The notes under the pieces were generated by a model. That model was not told where the DNA came from and searched no databases. It saw only the letters and a list, made by a program, of their open reading frames with translations. From Nocardia colli (GTDB lineage: Bacteria; Actinomycetota; Actinomycetes; Mycobacteriales; Mycobacteriaceae), in NCBI RefSeq assembly GCF_008704205.1, contig NZ_VXLC01000015.1, positions 62,001 through 126,000 of the forward strand: a stretch of 64,000 nucleotides of DNA, in the 5' to 3' direction. Shown here piece by piece: positions 54,525-63,227 of the stretch (position 1 is its first letter; the number at the start of each line of letters is the position of its first letter). A program made the translations under genes and the position numbers.

Positions 54525-55658
54525 CTATCGGTGCCCGTGCGCCGGCAGCCACGCCGCGACGCGGAAGCCGCCGTCCGGCGCCGGTCCCGCCTCCAGTCGG
54601 CCACCCAATTGCGTTGCGCGCTGGCGCATTCCGTCGAGGCCGCGACCGGTGCCGTGCTCGTGCCGGTCACCGCCGCCACCGGTGTCGGTGATCGTCACGG
54701 CGAGTTGTCCACCGACGACCCGGAGGTCGACCTCCGCCTGTTTCGCGCCGGCATGACGCAAGACATTGGTCAGGGATTCCTGCACGATCCGGTACGCGGA
54801 TTCCGCGACCGCCGGTGCGACGTCGATGCTTCCGTGCCGGTGCACGGTCACCTCGACGCCCGCCTTCGATATGGTCTCGGCCAGTCGGTCCAGGTCGCCG
54901 AGATCGGGCGAAGCCGCGGCATGGTCGCGATCGTCCGCGATCACGCCGAGCAGTCTGCGCACCTCGTCGAGGGCCTGTCTGCCGACGTCCTCGACCGCTT
55001 CGATGGCCCGTTTCGCCTTGGCCGGATGGGTGTCGAAGACATCGTTGGCAGCCGCGGCCTGGAGCACCATCAGCGACACGGTGTGGGCCAGCACGTCGTG
55101 CAGCTCGCGGGTGATCCGCGCGCGCTCCTGCAACACCATGCGGCGCGCTTCGGACTCACGCCGGGCCGATCTCGCGCGGCCGAGTGCGCCCCAACTCCAC
55201 GCCAGCGCCGCCGCGCCGGACCACAGAAGCGCAGGTAACCACCTGTCGGTGACGCCGAGTGCGGCGACGAATAGCCCGACCGCCGCGCCGAGTCCCCACA
55301 GCGAAATTCGTGCCGGACGCAACCAGGCGAGCGTCGTCAGCACGATCAGGGCGACGCCGGGCCCCAGTTGCAGGTGCATCAATTCCAGGGTCGCGCCGAC
55401 GCACAGCGAGACCAGGGTGACGAGCAATGGCCTGCGGTCCATCCACCAGACGACCGCGACCTGGCAGATCGCCAGCGCGATCGCGGCGAAGCGACCGGCC
55501 GGGGAGAGTGCGGGTTGCGGGATGAGCAGCGCCATCGGCGCGATCGTGGCGAGGGTGCACGCGACCAGCAGCACCCGCCAGCGTCGGGACAGGCGCGTCT
55601 CGAACAGATCCGGCACGCTGCCGACGCTACCGGGCCCGCGGAGCAGCGGACGACTCAC
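54525..55658 (-). CDS. Two-component sensor histidine kinase (HisKA_3, NarL/DesK type)
   Basis: Predicted 377-residue membrane kinase. Residues 25-160 contain five or six membrane helices without an obvious extracellular sensor loop. The dimerisation/phosphoacceptor domain has His187 in RITRELHDVLAHT, and the ATP-binding domain has ESLTNVLRHAGA, TITDTGGGG and GRGLDGMRQRA. GTG 55658 gives the family N-terminus; its ribosome site is weak. Follows the response regulator gene by 27 bases. Confidence 0.9.
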   Translation of the reverse strand: MSRPLLRGPGSVGSVPDLFETRLSRRWRVLLVACTLATIAPMALLIPQPALSPAGRFAAIALAICQVAVVWWMDRRPLLVTLVSLCVGATLELMHLQLGPGVALIVLTTLAWLRPARISLWGLGAAVGLFVAALGVTDRWLPALLWSGAAALAWSWGALGRARSARRESEARRMVLQERARITRELHDVLAHTVSLMVLQAAAANDVFDTHPAKAKRAIEAVEDVGRQALDEVRRLLGVIADDRDHAAASPDLGDLDRLAETISKAGVEVTVHRHGSIDVAPAVAESAYRIVQESLTNVLRHAGAKQAEVDLRVVGGQLAVTITDTGGGGDRHEHGTGRGLDGMRQRATQLGGRLEAGPAPDGGFRVAAWLPAHGHR

Positions 55659-55685
55659 CGATCGGCGCGTCCGGGACGCTCGAAT

Positions 55686-56363
55686 TCACGAATCCCACTC
55701 GCTGGGCGATCGGGGCCGGACCAGGCCGAGGTCGTAGGCGAGCACCACCGCCTGCACCCGATCGCGGAGTCCGAGTTTGCGCAGAATGGCCGAGACATGG
55801 GTTTTCACGGTGCCTTCGGTGACGTCGAGTTTCGCCGCGATCTCGGCATTGGAGGCCGCCTGCGCGATCGAGGTGAGCACCTCGACCTCGCGGTTCGTGA
55901 GCTCGGCCAGGTGCGGAGTCGCCGCGGGCGCCGGGTGGGCCTCGGCCACGAATCGGTCCAGCAGCCGCCGCGTCACCCGCGGTGCGAGGAGCGCTTCGCC
56001 GCCGGCCACCACGCGGATGGCCTCGACCAACTCGGCCGACCGAGCATCCTTCAGCAGGAATCCGCCCGCCCCGGCCCGCAATGCCGCGTACAGCAATTCA
56101 TCCTCGTCGAAGGTGGTCAGCACGATCACCGACGGGCGATGCTCCGCTTTCATCAATTGCTGAGTGGCCTGGACGCCGTCGACATCCGGCATCCGGAGAT
56201 CCATCAGCACGATGTCGGGCAGCGTCTGTGCGGCCAAACGGACTGCCTCCGCACCGTTTTCGGCCTCGCCGACGACCTCGATATCGTCCTTGGTCTCCAG
56301 GATCAGCCGAAGTCCGGTACGCACCAATGCTTGATCGTCGGCGACCAGCACCGTGATCGTCAT
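55686..56363 (-). CDS. NarL-family response regulator
   Basis: Predicted 225-residue regulator. Receiver domain with acidic pocket VADDQ and phosphoacceptor Asp55 in VLMDLRMPD, and a C-terminal LuxR-type helix-turn-helix (LTNREVEVLTSIAQAASNAEIAAKLDVTEGTVKTHVSAILRKL). Its ATG overlaps the stop of the DUF7489 gene (TGATG), and the partner kinase lies directly downstream. Confidence 0.95.
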   Translation of the reverse strand: MTITVLVADDQALVRTGLRLILETKDDIEVVGEAENGAEAVRLAAQTLPDIVLMDLRMPDVDGVQATQQLMKAEHRPSVIVLTTFDEDELLYAALRAGAGGFLLKDARSAELVEAIRVVAGGEALLAPRVTRRLLDRFVAEAHPAPAATPHLAELTNREVEVLTSIAQAASNAEIAAKLDVTEGTVKTHVSAILRKLGLRDRVQAVVLAYDLGLVRPRSPSEWDS

Positions 56364-56563
56364 CAGTCTTTGACAGGTTCGGCGCCACTGCGTTTGGTCA
56401 CCGAGTCGCCCGCGTCGAGCGAATCCCAGAGCGTCCGGCCGACCCGTACCTTCACCGTGCTCCCATCGTCGAGCCGCACCACCAGCCGACGGTACAGGTT
56501 GGCCCCGTCGAGCAAGCCACGCGATTTCTTGACCACGGTCCCGTGCCATTCCTGCTGCGTCAT
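56363..56563 (-). CDS. Small DUF7489-like protein, first gene of the two-component operon
   Basis: Predicted 66-residue protein MTQQEWHGTVVKKSRGLLDG, then YRRLVVRLDDGSTVKVRVGRTLWDSLDAGDSVTKRSG: a small beta barrel with the DUF7489 pattern (G-x-V-x-x-K..L-V-V-R-x-D-G). GAGGAG before ATG 56563 is a strong start. Its TGA shares a base with the ATG of the response regulator, so the two are translationally coupled, which hints at a role in that signalling pathway. Confidence 0.75.
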   Translation of the reverse strand: MTQQEWHGTVVKKSRGLLDGANLYRRLVVRLDDGSTVKVRVGRTLWDSLDAGDSVTKRSGAEPVKD

Positions 56564-56814
56564 CTGATCCACTCCTCGCTGGTAGAACACTCGTCGCCGG
56601 CCGGTCGGCGCGGCGTCCGGTCCAGTGTTGCCGGTAGGGCGCACTCTGCACATCACCATGCAGCGGTAGTTGTCTCTCTGTCGAAAGTTAGAGATGCCGG
56701 TTGCGACCCGAGCGGAGACACACCGTCGCAGGCTGTAATCCGCTGATCGCCCGGCGACAACCAGGGTAGCCACGCGCATCGTTTCGCCCCGCGCGCACAA
56801 ATCGGCTAACGATT

Positions 56815-57735
56815 TCACGCGCGGCGGAACGAACTGTGCGCGGTAGGCGGCTTTCGTGGTGCGGACGGGACGAGCCGGTAGCTGGATTCGTCGCCGACTA
56901 CGAGGCCTGCGGTGGGGGCGGGGAAGTGGGTGCCGAGGATGAGAGTTTCGGTGCCGGTGAGGGATTGGAGTAGGGCGCGGCGGGAGGTTTCGGCCAGGTG
57001 GGGGTCGATGTCGACGCAGCTGCCGATGGTGGGGTCGGTGAATTGGACGGGGTGGTGGATGCAGTCGCCGGTGATCAGTGCGGCGCGGTTGCCGAGTTGG
57101 ACGGCGAGGTGCCCCGGTGTGTGGCCGGGGGTGGGGAGGAGGCGCAGGCCGGGGATGACGTCGAGGCCGTGGTCGGGGACGTCGAGGATGTCCAGGAGTC
57201 CGGCGTCGTTGATGGGGTGGATGGAGTCGTCGAACATCTGCCGACGGGCCTCGTCCATGTCGTACTCGGCCCAGAACCGCCATTCGGTGCGGGAAGTGAG
57301 GTAGCGGGCGTTGGGGAAGGTCGGCGTCCAGGTGTTGTTGTGCCAGTGGGTGTTCCAGCCGACGTGGTCGGTGTGCAGGTGGGTCAGTACAACGAGATCG
57401 ATGGACTCCGGGGCGTAGCCGGCGGCGTCGAGGCGCTGGAGGTAATCGGTGTCGAGGTTGTTCCAGGCCGGGTTCGCCCGGGTCTTGCCGTTGCCGATGC
57501 CGGTGTCGACGAGGACGCGCAGTCCGTCGATGGTCATGGCGAAGGTCTGGCTGTGCAGGTTCAGGGTGCCGTCGCGGTCGGCGAAATGTGGCTGTAGCCA
57601 AGGCTGTTCGGTGACCACGTCGGGAGTTGCGGCGGGGAGTAGCCAGGCTCCGGTGGGCGAGGGCAGCGCGATCTCGTCGATGCGGTGGACGGTGAGGTCG
57701 CCGACGGTCCAGGACTGTGCGGTCGCTGTGGGCAT
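56815..57735 (-). CDS. Metallo-beta-lactamase-fold hydrolase
   Basis: Predicted 306-residue enzyme. Metal ligands are in the classical HLHTDH motif (VVLTHLHTDHVGWN), further His in PTPGHTPGHLAV, Asp in ITGDCIHHP and His in ILGTHFPAPTAG. This matches lactonase or sulfonate hydrolase-like MBL proteins. AAGGA before ATG 57735 fixes the start. It is divergent from an amidase operon and shares an elaborate inverted repeat with it, so both are probably controlled by the TetR gene at 59443. Confidence 0.9.
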   Translation of the reverse strand: MPTATAQSWTVGDLTVHRIDEIALPSPTGAWLLPAATPDVVTEQPWLQPHFADRDGTLNLHSQTFAMTIDGLRVLVDTGIGNGKTRANPAWNNLDTDYLQRLDAAGYAPESIDLVVLTHLHTDHVGWNTHWHNNTWTPTFPNARYLTSRTEWRFWAEYDMDEARRQMFDDSIHPINDAGLLDILDVPDHGLDVIPGLRLLPTPGHTPGHLAVQLGNRAALITGDCIHHPVQFTDPTIGSCVDIDPHLAETSRRALLQSLTGTETLILGTHFPAPTAGLVVGDESSYRLVPSAPRKPPTAHSSFRRA

Positions 57736-57758
57736 GAGAGTTCCTTCGACTGCGCGGT

Positions 57759-57826
57759 AAAAGCTATTCGTTTGCGTTAAGCGACGGTAGCTCCTACTCT
57801 AACGTTAACGCAAACTATTCGCTTTT
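57759..57826. promoter_or_regulatory. Large inverted repeat between the MBL hydrolase and amidase genes
   Basis: Arm 1 (57759-57780) is AAAAGC-TATTC-GTTTGCGTTAA; arm 2 (57805-57826) is its reverse complement except that the central five bases (TATTC) are inverted, giving perfect outer (6) and inner (11) arms. The palindrome TAACGTTA (57800-57807) touches arm 2. This is a probable TetR-type operator controlling both divergent genes. Confidence 0.7.
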
Positions 57827-57851
57827 GCGGGACCGACAATCGAGAGGGCTC

Positions 57852-58058
57852 ATGTCTACACATCCGTTGACCTCGGCCGAAGCGGCCCGCTGGTCCGCTC
57901 GCGCGGGGCTGGTATTGCCGGCCGAGCGGCACGCCGGCCTGGCCGCCACCGCCGAGTACGTCCACTCCGTCGTCTCGATGCTGCGCGAACTCGACTTCGA
58001 CGACCTCGCACCCGCCGCCGTCTACCGCGCCCAGGAAGGCCACGATGAAAACGCATGA
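57852..58058 (+). CDS. AtzG-like small amidase partner
   Basis: Predicted 68-residue protein: LTSAEAARWSARAGLVLPAERHAGLAATAEYVHSVVSMLRELDFDDLAPAAVYRA. This matches the short GatC/AtzG-like family whose C-terminal (PAxVFRP-like) tail wraps around a partner amidase. ATG 57852 follows GAGAGGG. It overlaps the amidase start by 14 bases, so they are translated together and probably form a complex. Confidence 0.8.
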   Translation: MSTHPLTSAEAARWSARAGLVLPAERHAGLAATAEYVHSVVSMLRELDFDDLAPAAVYRAQEGHDENA

Positions 58059-59433
58059 GCTGACCATCACCGCGGCCGCGACGGCGATCCGCACCGGGGA
58101 GATCTCGCCGGTCGAACTGGTCGATGCGGTGCTGCGCCGAGCCGAGCAGGTGGAACCGCGGTTGGGCGCCTACGTCACGGTGACCGCGGACCGAGCCCGC
58201 GGCGCGGCGCGCGCGGCCGAACGCGAGATCTCGGGCGGACGCTACCGAGGTCCACTGCACGGAATCCCCATGGGGCTCAAGGATTTGATCGATGTCGCAG
58301 GTCTCGGCACCACGGCCAGTTCGCGCGTGCGAGCGACCCACCGCGCCGAGTCCGACAGCGCCGTCGCCGCTCGTCTGAACGACGCCGGAGCGGTCCTGCT
58401 CGGCAAGACGCACACCCACGAATTCGCCTACGGTCTGATCACCCCGCAGACCCGCAACGCCCGCAATCCCACTCGCGTCGCGGGCGGGTCCAGCGGCGGA
58501 TCCGCCGTCGCCGTCGCCTCCGGGGCGGCGACATTCGCGGTCGGCACCGACACCGGCGGGTCCATCCGGGTCCCCGCGGCGCTCAACGGTGTCGTCGGAC
58601 TCAAGCCGACCTACGGGCGGATCTCCCGGCACGGTGTGGTCCCGCTGTCGTGGTCGCTGGATCACGTCGGCCCGATCACGCGAACCGTCGCCGACGCCGG
58701 TCTGGTGCTGAATGCGTTGTCCGGGTACGACTCCCGCGATCCGGCATCGGTCCCGGCGCCCGCCGCCGGCCTCGACGGCCCGGCCGACCTGACCCACCTG
58801 CGGGTCGGAGTGCCGGCCAACTACTACTTCGACCACATCGACCCCGAGGTATCGGCCGCGGTCCGGCGAGCCATCGAGCGCCTGCGCGACCTCGGCGCTC
58901 GACTCGTCGACGTCGAAATCCCCATGGCCCGATACATCAAGCCCATCCAGTGGGGGTTGATGGTTCCGGAAGCCAGCGCCGCCCACGAGCAGACGCTGCG
59001 CACGGCCGGCGAGCAATACGGCGACGATGTCCGAGGCCTGCTGGAAGCGGGCGAGCTGCTGTCAGCGGGTGACTACCTGCGCGCCCAACGCGCCCGGACG
59101 ATGCTGCGCCGCGAATGGGCAAGCATGCTGGAGAGCGTGGATGTTGTTGCGGCGCCATCGGTTCCGATCACCGCCGTTCCGGTCGGCCGGGAAACGGTGA
59201 CCTGGTCCGACGGCACCACCGAAGCCGTCGCCGATGCTTACGTCCGGCTCTCCTCGCCCGCCAACATCACCGGAGTCCCCGCACTGTCGCTGCCGGTCGG
59301 CAACGACCGGACCGGGCTGCCGATCGGCATGCAACTCCTCGGGCACCCCTTTGGCGAAGCGACTCTGCTGCGAGTCGGGCGTGCCTACGAACAGGCCACC
59401 GCGAAGCTCGTCGGCACGGTTCGCCCGATTTAA
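58045..59433 (+). CDS. Amidase (amidase-signature, AtzE/GatA-like)
   Basis: Predicted 462-residue amidase-signature hydrolase. The Ser-cisSer-Lys triad is intact: Lys79 (IPMGLKDLID), Ser149 in GGSSGGSA and nucleophile Ser173 in GTDTGGSIRVPA. With the AtzG-like partner encoded directly upstream it resembles the AtzEG hydrolase pair. The substrate could be a biuret-type or other amide compound; not determinable. Confidence 0.93.
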   Translation: MKTHELTITAAATAIRTGEISPVELVDAVLRRAEQVEPRLGAYVTVTADRARGAARAAEREISGGRYRGPLHGIPMGLKDLIDVAGLGTTASSRVRATHRAESDSAVAARLNDAGAVLLGKTHTHEFAYGLITPQTRNARNPTRVAGGSSGGSAVAVASGAATFAVGTDTGGSIRVPAALNGVVGLKPTYGRISRHGVVPLSWSLDHVGPITRTVADAGLVLNALSGYDSRDPASVPAPAAGLDGPADLTHLRVGVPANYYFDHIDPEVSAAVRRAIERLRDLGARLVDVEIPMARYIKPIQWGLMVPEASAAHEQTLRTAGEQYGDDVRGLLEAGELLSAGDYLRAQRARTMLRREWASMLESVDVVAAPSVPITAVPVGRETVTWSDGTTEAVADAYVRLSSPANITGVPALSLPVGNDRTGLPIGMQLLGHPFGEATLLRVGRAYEQATAKLVGTVRPI

Positions 59434-59442
59434 GGTGACAGC

Positions 59443-60030
59443 ATGAGTCGTAAGCCGATGGTCCGTCCCGGAGGGCGAAGCGCCCGCGTCCAACAGGCGG
59501 TCCACACGGCCACGCACGAGCTGATGGCCGAGGTCGGGCGCGACGGTTTGACCGTTCCGTTGATCGCCACCCGCGCCGGCGTCACCCCGTCGACGATCTA
59601 CCGGCGCTGGGGTGACCTGCGCGAGTTACTTTCCGATGTCGCGGTCGAACGACTCCGCCCGGAAACCGATCCGGAAGATCACGGCACCCTGGCCGGCGAT
59701 CTGACCGCGTGGGCCGAGCAGTTCCTGGACGAGATGAACTCGCCGCCGGGGCGGGCCTACATTCGGGACGCGCTGCTCGGCGATCCTGACGGTGCGAATG
59801 CCGGGCAGTGCTCGGAGTACGCCTCGGAACAGATCGCGGCCATCGTCGCGCGGGCGGCCGCCCGCGGCGAAGCGACCCCCGATCCCGAGATCGTCCTGGA
59901 CCGCGTGGTCGCACCGATGATGTACCGCATACTCTTTCGGCCCAGTGCGCTGAATGCCGAATACGCGGGCCGGCTCGTCGACGACTTCTTCGCGGCGCAC
60001 GTCGACGATCCGGGCGCGGTCAGCTCCTAG
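59443..60030 (+). CDS. TetR-family regulator of the amidase unit
   Basis: Predicted 195-residue regulator with helix-turn-helix ATHELMAEVGRDGLTVPLIATRAGVTPSTIYRRWGDLRELL and a helical C-terminal domain. It follows the amidase by nine bases in the same direction, so it is probably co-transcribed and binds the repeat at 57759-57826. It overlaps the convergent TetR gene by 11 bases. Confidence 0.88.
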   Translation: MSRKPMVRPGGRSARVQQAVHTATHELMAEVGRDGLTVPLIATRAGVTPSTIYRRWGDLRELLSDVAVERLRPETDPEDHGTLAGDLTAWAEQFLDEMNSPPGRAYIRDALLGDPDGANAGQCSEYASEQIAAIVARAAARGEATPDPEIVLDRVVAPMMYRILFRPSALNAEYAGRLVDDFFAAHVDDPGAVSS

Positions 60031-60652
60031 CCGCCAGTCCGCTCGCCAAGAGACCGAAGGCGGTCTCGGCCCGCGCCACCGCCGTGGGGTAGATTTCGTC
60101 AGCGCTCCGACCGGAGCGGATTGCCTGGGCATTGTGATACGTGAGGATCCGCTGTGCGCTGAACACCTGTGCCGCAACAAGATGCGCGGTGAATTCGTCG
60201 TTCGGCTCGACGGAAGTGCGCAGCGCGTCGGCGAGCTCCTGCTCCTGGGCGACCATGTATCCGGCGAGATGAGCCATCAGCGCGGGCGTCGAATACAGCA
60301 GGTTGTGGAACGTGACGGCTTCCGGAGTGTCGTTGAGTCCGGTGAGCGGATCGCGCTGAGCGAGTAGGTCGAGAAAGTTCTGCCGGAGCGCACTCAGCGC
60401 GGACGTGCCGGCCGGGCGTTCCCGGACAACGACCGCGGACCCGCGCCCGCCACCGATGAACCGGCGCAGCACCAGATCTTCCTTGGTCGGGAAGTAGGCG
60501 AACAGCGTGGGCTTGGAGACCTCGGCCGCCGCCGCGATATCGGCGACCGAGACGCCGTCGAACCCCGATTCCTGGAACAGCGCGAAGGCCGCGTCCACGA
60601 TCGCCTGCCGCGTGCGGCTCTTCTTGCGCTCGCGCAAGCCGGGTTCTTCCAT
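60020..60652 (-). CDS. TetR-family regulator divergent from the HelD-like gene
   Basis: Predicted 210-residue regulator: VDAAFALFQESGFDGVSVADIAAAAEVSKPTLFAYFPTKEDLVL is the helix-turn-helix region, with a ligand domain behind. Its start faces the helicase gene, and a perfect inverted repeat lies in the spacer, so it very probably represses that gene and itself. Confidence 0.9.
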   Translation of the reverse strand: MEEPGLRERKKSRTRQAIVDAAFALFQESGFDGVSVADIAAAAEVSKPTLFAYFPTKEDLVLRRFIGGGRGSAVVVRERPAGTSALSALRQNFLDLLAQRDPLTGLNDTPEAVTFHNLLYSTPALMAHLAGYMVAQEQELADALRTSVEPNDEFTAHLVAAQVFSAQRILTYHNAQAIRSGRSADEIYPTAVARAETAFGLLASGLAARS

Positions 60653-60695
60653 GCGGTCAGCCTAGCGAAATCCGACCGCGTAAATAATTTGACTC

Positions 60696-60729
60696 AGACA
60701 TATAATTAACCGAGTAAAATTATATGTCT
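60696..60729. promoter_or_regulatory. TetR operator overlapping the helicase promoter
   Basis: AGACATATAATT (60696-60707) and AATTATATGTCT (60718-60729) are perfect 12-base arms with a ten-base spacer. The left arm contains TATAAT (60701-60706), a consensus -10 box. The right arm covers ATG 60724, arguing that translation starts further downstream. Confidence 0.8.
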
Positions 60730-60753
60730 ATCGAGGTGGGGGTTGACGCGACC

Positions 60754-62865
60754 ATGCAGAACACTGATCACGACCACGTCGAACCCGAGATCCGGGTCGA
60801 GCGTGACTACCTGGGCGCTTGCCGCGCGGCGCTGGCTCGCATGCGGGAAGAGGCGGTCACCGCGCTGGCCACCGGCAGGGGCGAGGGCGATGCCTTCGAC
60901 AAGATGCAGAATTTCGCGGCCCGGAAGTTCCACAAGCGGCAGATCGAGGAGCTGTCCGGGCTCGACGATGTGCCGTTGTTCTTCGGGCGGTTGGACTTCC
61001 CGTTGGGCGAGGTCTACGACACCATCCGGGATGTCGGCGCGCCCTCGTCGGCGCCCGACAGTGATCGCGTCTACATCGGACGTCGCGGCGTCAGCGACGA
61101 GGCCGGCGAACTCATGGTCATCGACTGGCGTGCTCCGCTCTCGCGCGCCTTCTACGAAGCGAGCCAACAGGATTCGATGCAGGTTCGAGTGCGCCGCCGA
61201 TTCGGTTTCGACCACGCCGGTGCGCTGACCGCCTTCGAGGACGAATCGCTGGACTCCCGGTTCGCGCGGGCCGACGCGAGCGACCTGCTGGCCGCGGAGA
61301 TCGAACGACCGCGTAAAGGGCCGATGCGCGACATCGTGGCGACGATCCAGCCGGAACAGATGAGCCTGGTGCGTTCTCCGCTGGAGCGCACGCTGTGTGT
61401 CCAAGGTGCGCCCGGCACCGGGAAGACCGCCGTAGGCCTGCATCGGCTGGCGTATCTGCTGTTCACCGAGCGGGATCGGTTGCATCGGGAAGGCGGGGTC
61501 GCGGTGATCGGGCCGAACCGGTCGTTCCTCGCCTATGTCCGCAACGTGCTGCCTGCCCTCGGTGAAGTGGAGGTCTTGCAGACCACGATCGATGAACTCA
61601 CCAACTCGGGCATCACCGTCACGCGGGTCGAAGATCCGCGGACCGAGCGGATCAAGGGTGATGCCCGGATGGCCGAAGTTCTTCGGCGGCACCTGTTTTC
61701 GCGAATCCGGCCGCTCGAGGAGTCGGTACAGGTCAAGTATCTACAGCGCACGTGGCATCTGTATCCCGAGGAACTTGCCGACGAACTCGCCGAAGTGCGT
61801 GAGCGCGGAACCGATTACCGCGGCGGCATCGAGTTGCTCGCCCAGCGACTCGCACTGCTCGTGCTGCGCCAGATGGAGCGCAGCGGTAATCCGGCCGGTA
61901 CGAATACGCTGCGTCAGCTCGGCCGGAACCGGGCGATCGTGCGCGCGGTCCAGCAGATGTGGCCCGAAACCGATGCTTTCCGAACGGTTTTCGAAATTCT
62001 CACCGATCCCGACGGGCTCGCTCGCGCGGCCGAGGGCATTCTCTCCGCTGACGAGCAACAGGCCATTCTCCGTACGTCGCCTCCGCGCAGCGTGAAAACG
62101 ATGACCTGGTCCAGCTCCGACCTCGCCCTCATCGATGAGGCCTCAGGGCTGATCGAACGTCCGGCGAAACTCGGCCACATTGTCGTAGACGAGGCTCAAG
62201 ACCTCAGCCCGATGCAGATCCGCGCGATCGGCCGCCGCGTCGCCGGTGCCTGCACCGTCCTCGGTGATCTGGCCCAGGCCACCAGCCCGTCCGCCGCCGA
62301 AGATTGGGCCGCCGTCCTCACTCACCTCGGCCGGCCGGACGGGCAGATCGAGGAGCTCACCCGCGGCTACCGAGTGCCCGCGCAGGTCATCGATTTCGCC
62401 GCCCGCCTGCTGCCTCACATCGCACCTGAACTGCGCGGCCCGGCGTCCTATCGTCAGTCCGTCGATGCCCTCCAAATCACCAGGGTCGCACCGGAAGACA
62501 TCATCGAGACGATACTCGGCGCCTGCGTCACTGCGTTGGCCGACGACGGATCCGTCGGACTGATCATCGCGGACCGCGACCTCCCGGAATTACATCAAGC
62601 ACTGTCCGCCAACGGATTACCGCATGTCGTCCTCGGCGTCGATGACGACACCGACGCCCGCCTGGCGCTGGTCCCGGTCACTCTCGCCAAAGGCCTGGAG
62701 TTCGACACCGTCCTGGTCGTCGAACCCGCCCGTATCGCCGCCGCGGAACGCCGAGGCCTGCAACGCCTTTACGTCGCGCTCACCCGAGCCGTCAGCAACC
62801 TGCACATCGTTCACGCCGACGCCCTACCGGACCCCTTGGTGCGAGAACCCGCGATGAGCATCTGA
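60754..62865 (+). CDS. HelD/HelR-like UvrD-family ATPase acting on RNA polymerase
   Basis: Predicted 703-residue superfamily 1 ATPase. After an N-terminal coiled-coil segment (EIRVERDYLGACRAALARMREEAV), the 1A part has VQGAPGTGKTAVGLHRLAYLL (Walker A); VVDEAQDLSPMQIR (Walker B) and LAKGLEFDTVLVVEP and ALTRAVSNLHIV (motifs V and VI) follow. The insertion RRGVSDEAGELMVIDWRAPLSRAFYEA is characteristic of HelD. In mycobacteria and Streptomyces such proteins bind RNA polymerase and recycle it or protect it from rifamycins. ATG 60754 is used because ATG 60724 lies in the operator and lacks a ribosome site; GAGGTGGGGG precedes 60754 at a long distance, so the start is not certain. Confidence 0.88.
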   Translation: MQNTDHDHVEPEIRVERDYLGACRAALARMREEAVTALATGRGEGDAFDKMQNFAARKFHKRQIEELSGLDDVPLFFGRLDFPLGEVYDTIRDVGAPSSAPDSDRVYIGRRGVSDEAGELMVIDWRAPLSRAFYEASQQDSMQVRVRRRFGFDHAGALTAFEDESLDSRFARADASDLLAAEIERPRKGPMRDIVATIQPEQMSLVRSPLERTLCVQGAPGTGKTAVGLHRLAYLLFTERDRLHREGGVAVIGPNRSFLAYVRNVLPALGEVEVLQTTIDELTNSGITVTRVEDPRTERIKGDARMAEVLRRHLFSRIRPLEESVQVKYLQRTWHLYPEELADELAEVRERGTDYRGGIELLAQRLALLVLRQMERSGNPAGTNTLRQLGRNRAIVRAVQQMWPETDAFRTVFEILTDPDGLARAAEGILSADEQQAILRTSPPRSVKTMTWSSSDLALIDEASGLIERPAKLGHIVVDEAQDLSPMQIRAIGRRVAGACTVLGDLAQATSPSAAEDWAAVLTHLGRPDGQIEELTRGYRVPAQVIDFAARLLPHIAPELRGPASYRQSVDALQITRVAPEDIIETILGACVTALADDGSVGLIIADRDLPELHQALSANGLPHVVLGVDDDTDARLALVPVTLAKGLEFDTVLVVEPARIAAAERRGLQRLYVALTRAVSNLHIVHADALPDPLVREPAMSI

Positions 62866-62981
62866 TTCCCGGTGGGAGCGACCACTCCGCGGCCGAATCG
62901 GCGCGCTCCGCGCACGCGATGTGTCAGAGTTCTAGGTGACGGAAACATCAATCGGCGCAATGAGTTCGATGAGGTGGGCAG

Positions 62982-63227
62982 ATGTCGTTCGACGAAGTCG
63001 CGGACCAGTTGGGCTACCAGGAGGGGGAATCCCGTCCGATGAGCAGCGCTCAACAGTATTACGCCGACAAGAACAGTCCGGAATGGTTCTGGGAAACCAG
63101 CAACGATGTCGCCTACCACTTTCGGTGCCCGGCCGGGTTGTGGTGGGATACAAAGCTGCTGACCTGCAACTACCCCGAGCAAGCATACGAATCCGCCGAG
63201 TTCATCCCACCTCCCGACGCGCTCTGA
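62982..63227 (+). CDS. Small CBM14-like chitin-binding protein
   Basis: Predicted 81-residue protein. The C-terminal half, FRCPAGLWWDTKLLTCNYPEQ, matches the CBM14/peritrophin-A chitin-binding pattern, but only the last two Cys of the usual six are visible. No signal peptide is seen, which is odd for a chitin-binding protein. It overlaps the convergent MFS gene by 26 bases. Function unknown. Confidence 0.65.
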   Translation: MSFDEVADQLGYQEGESRPMSSAQQYYADKNSPEWFWETSNDVAYHFRCPAGLWWDTKLLTCNYPEQAYESAEFIPPPDAL

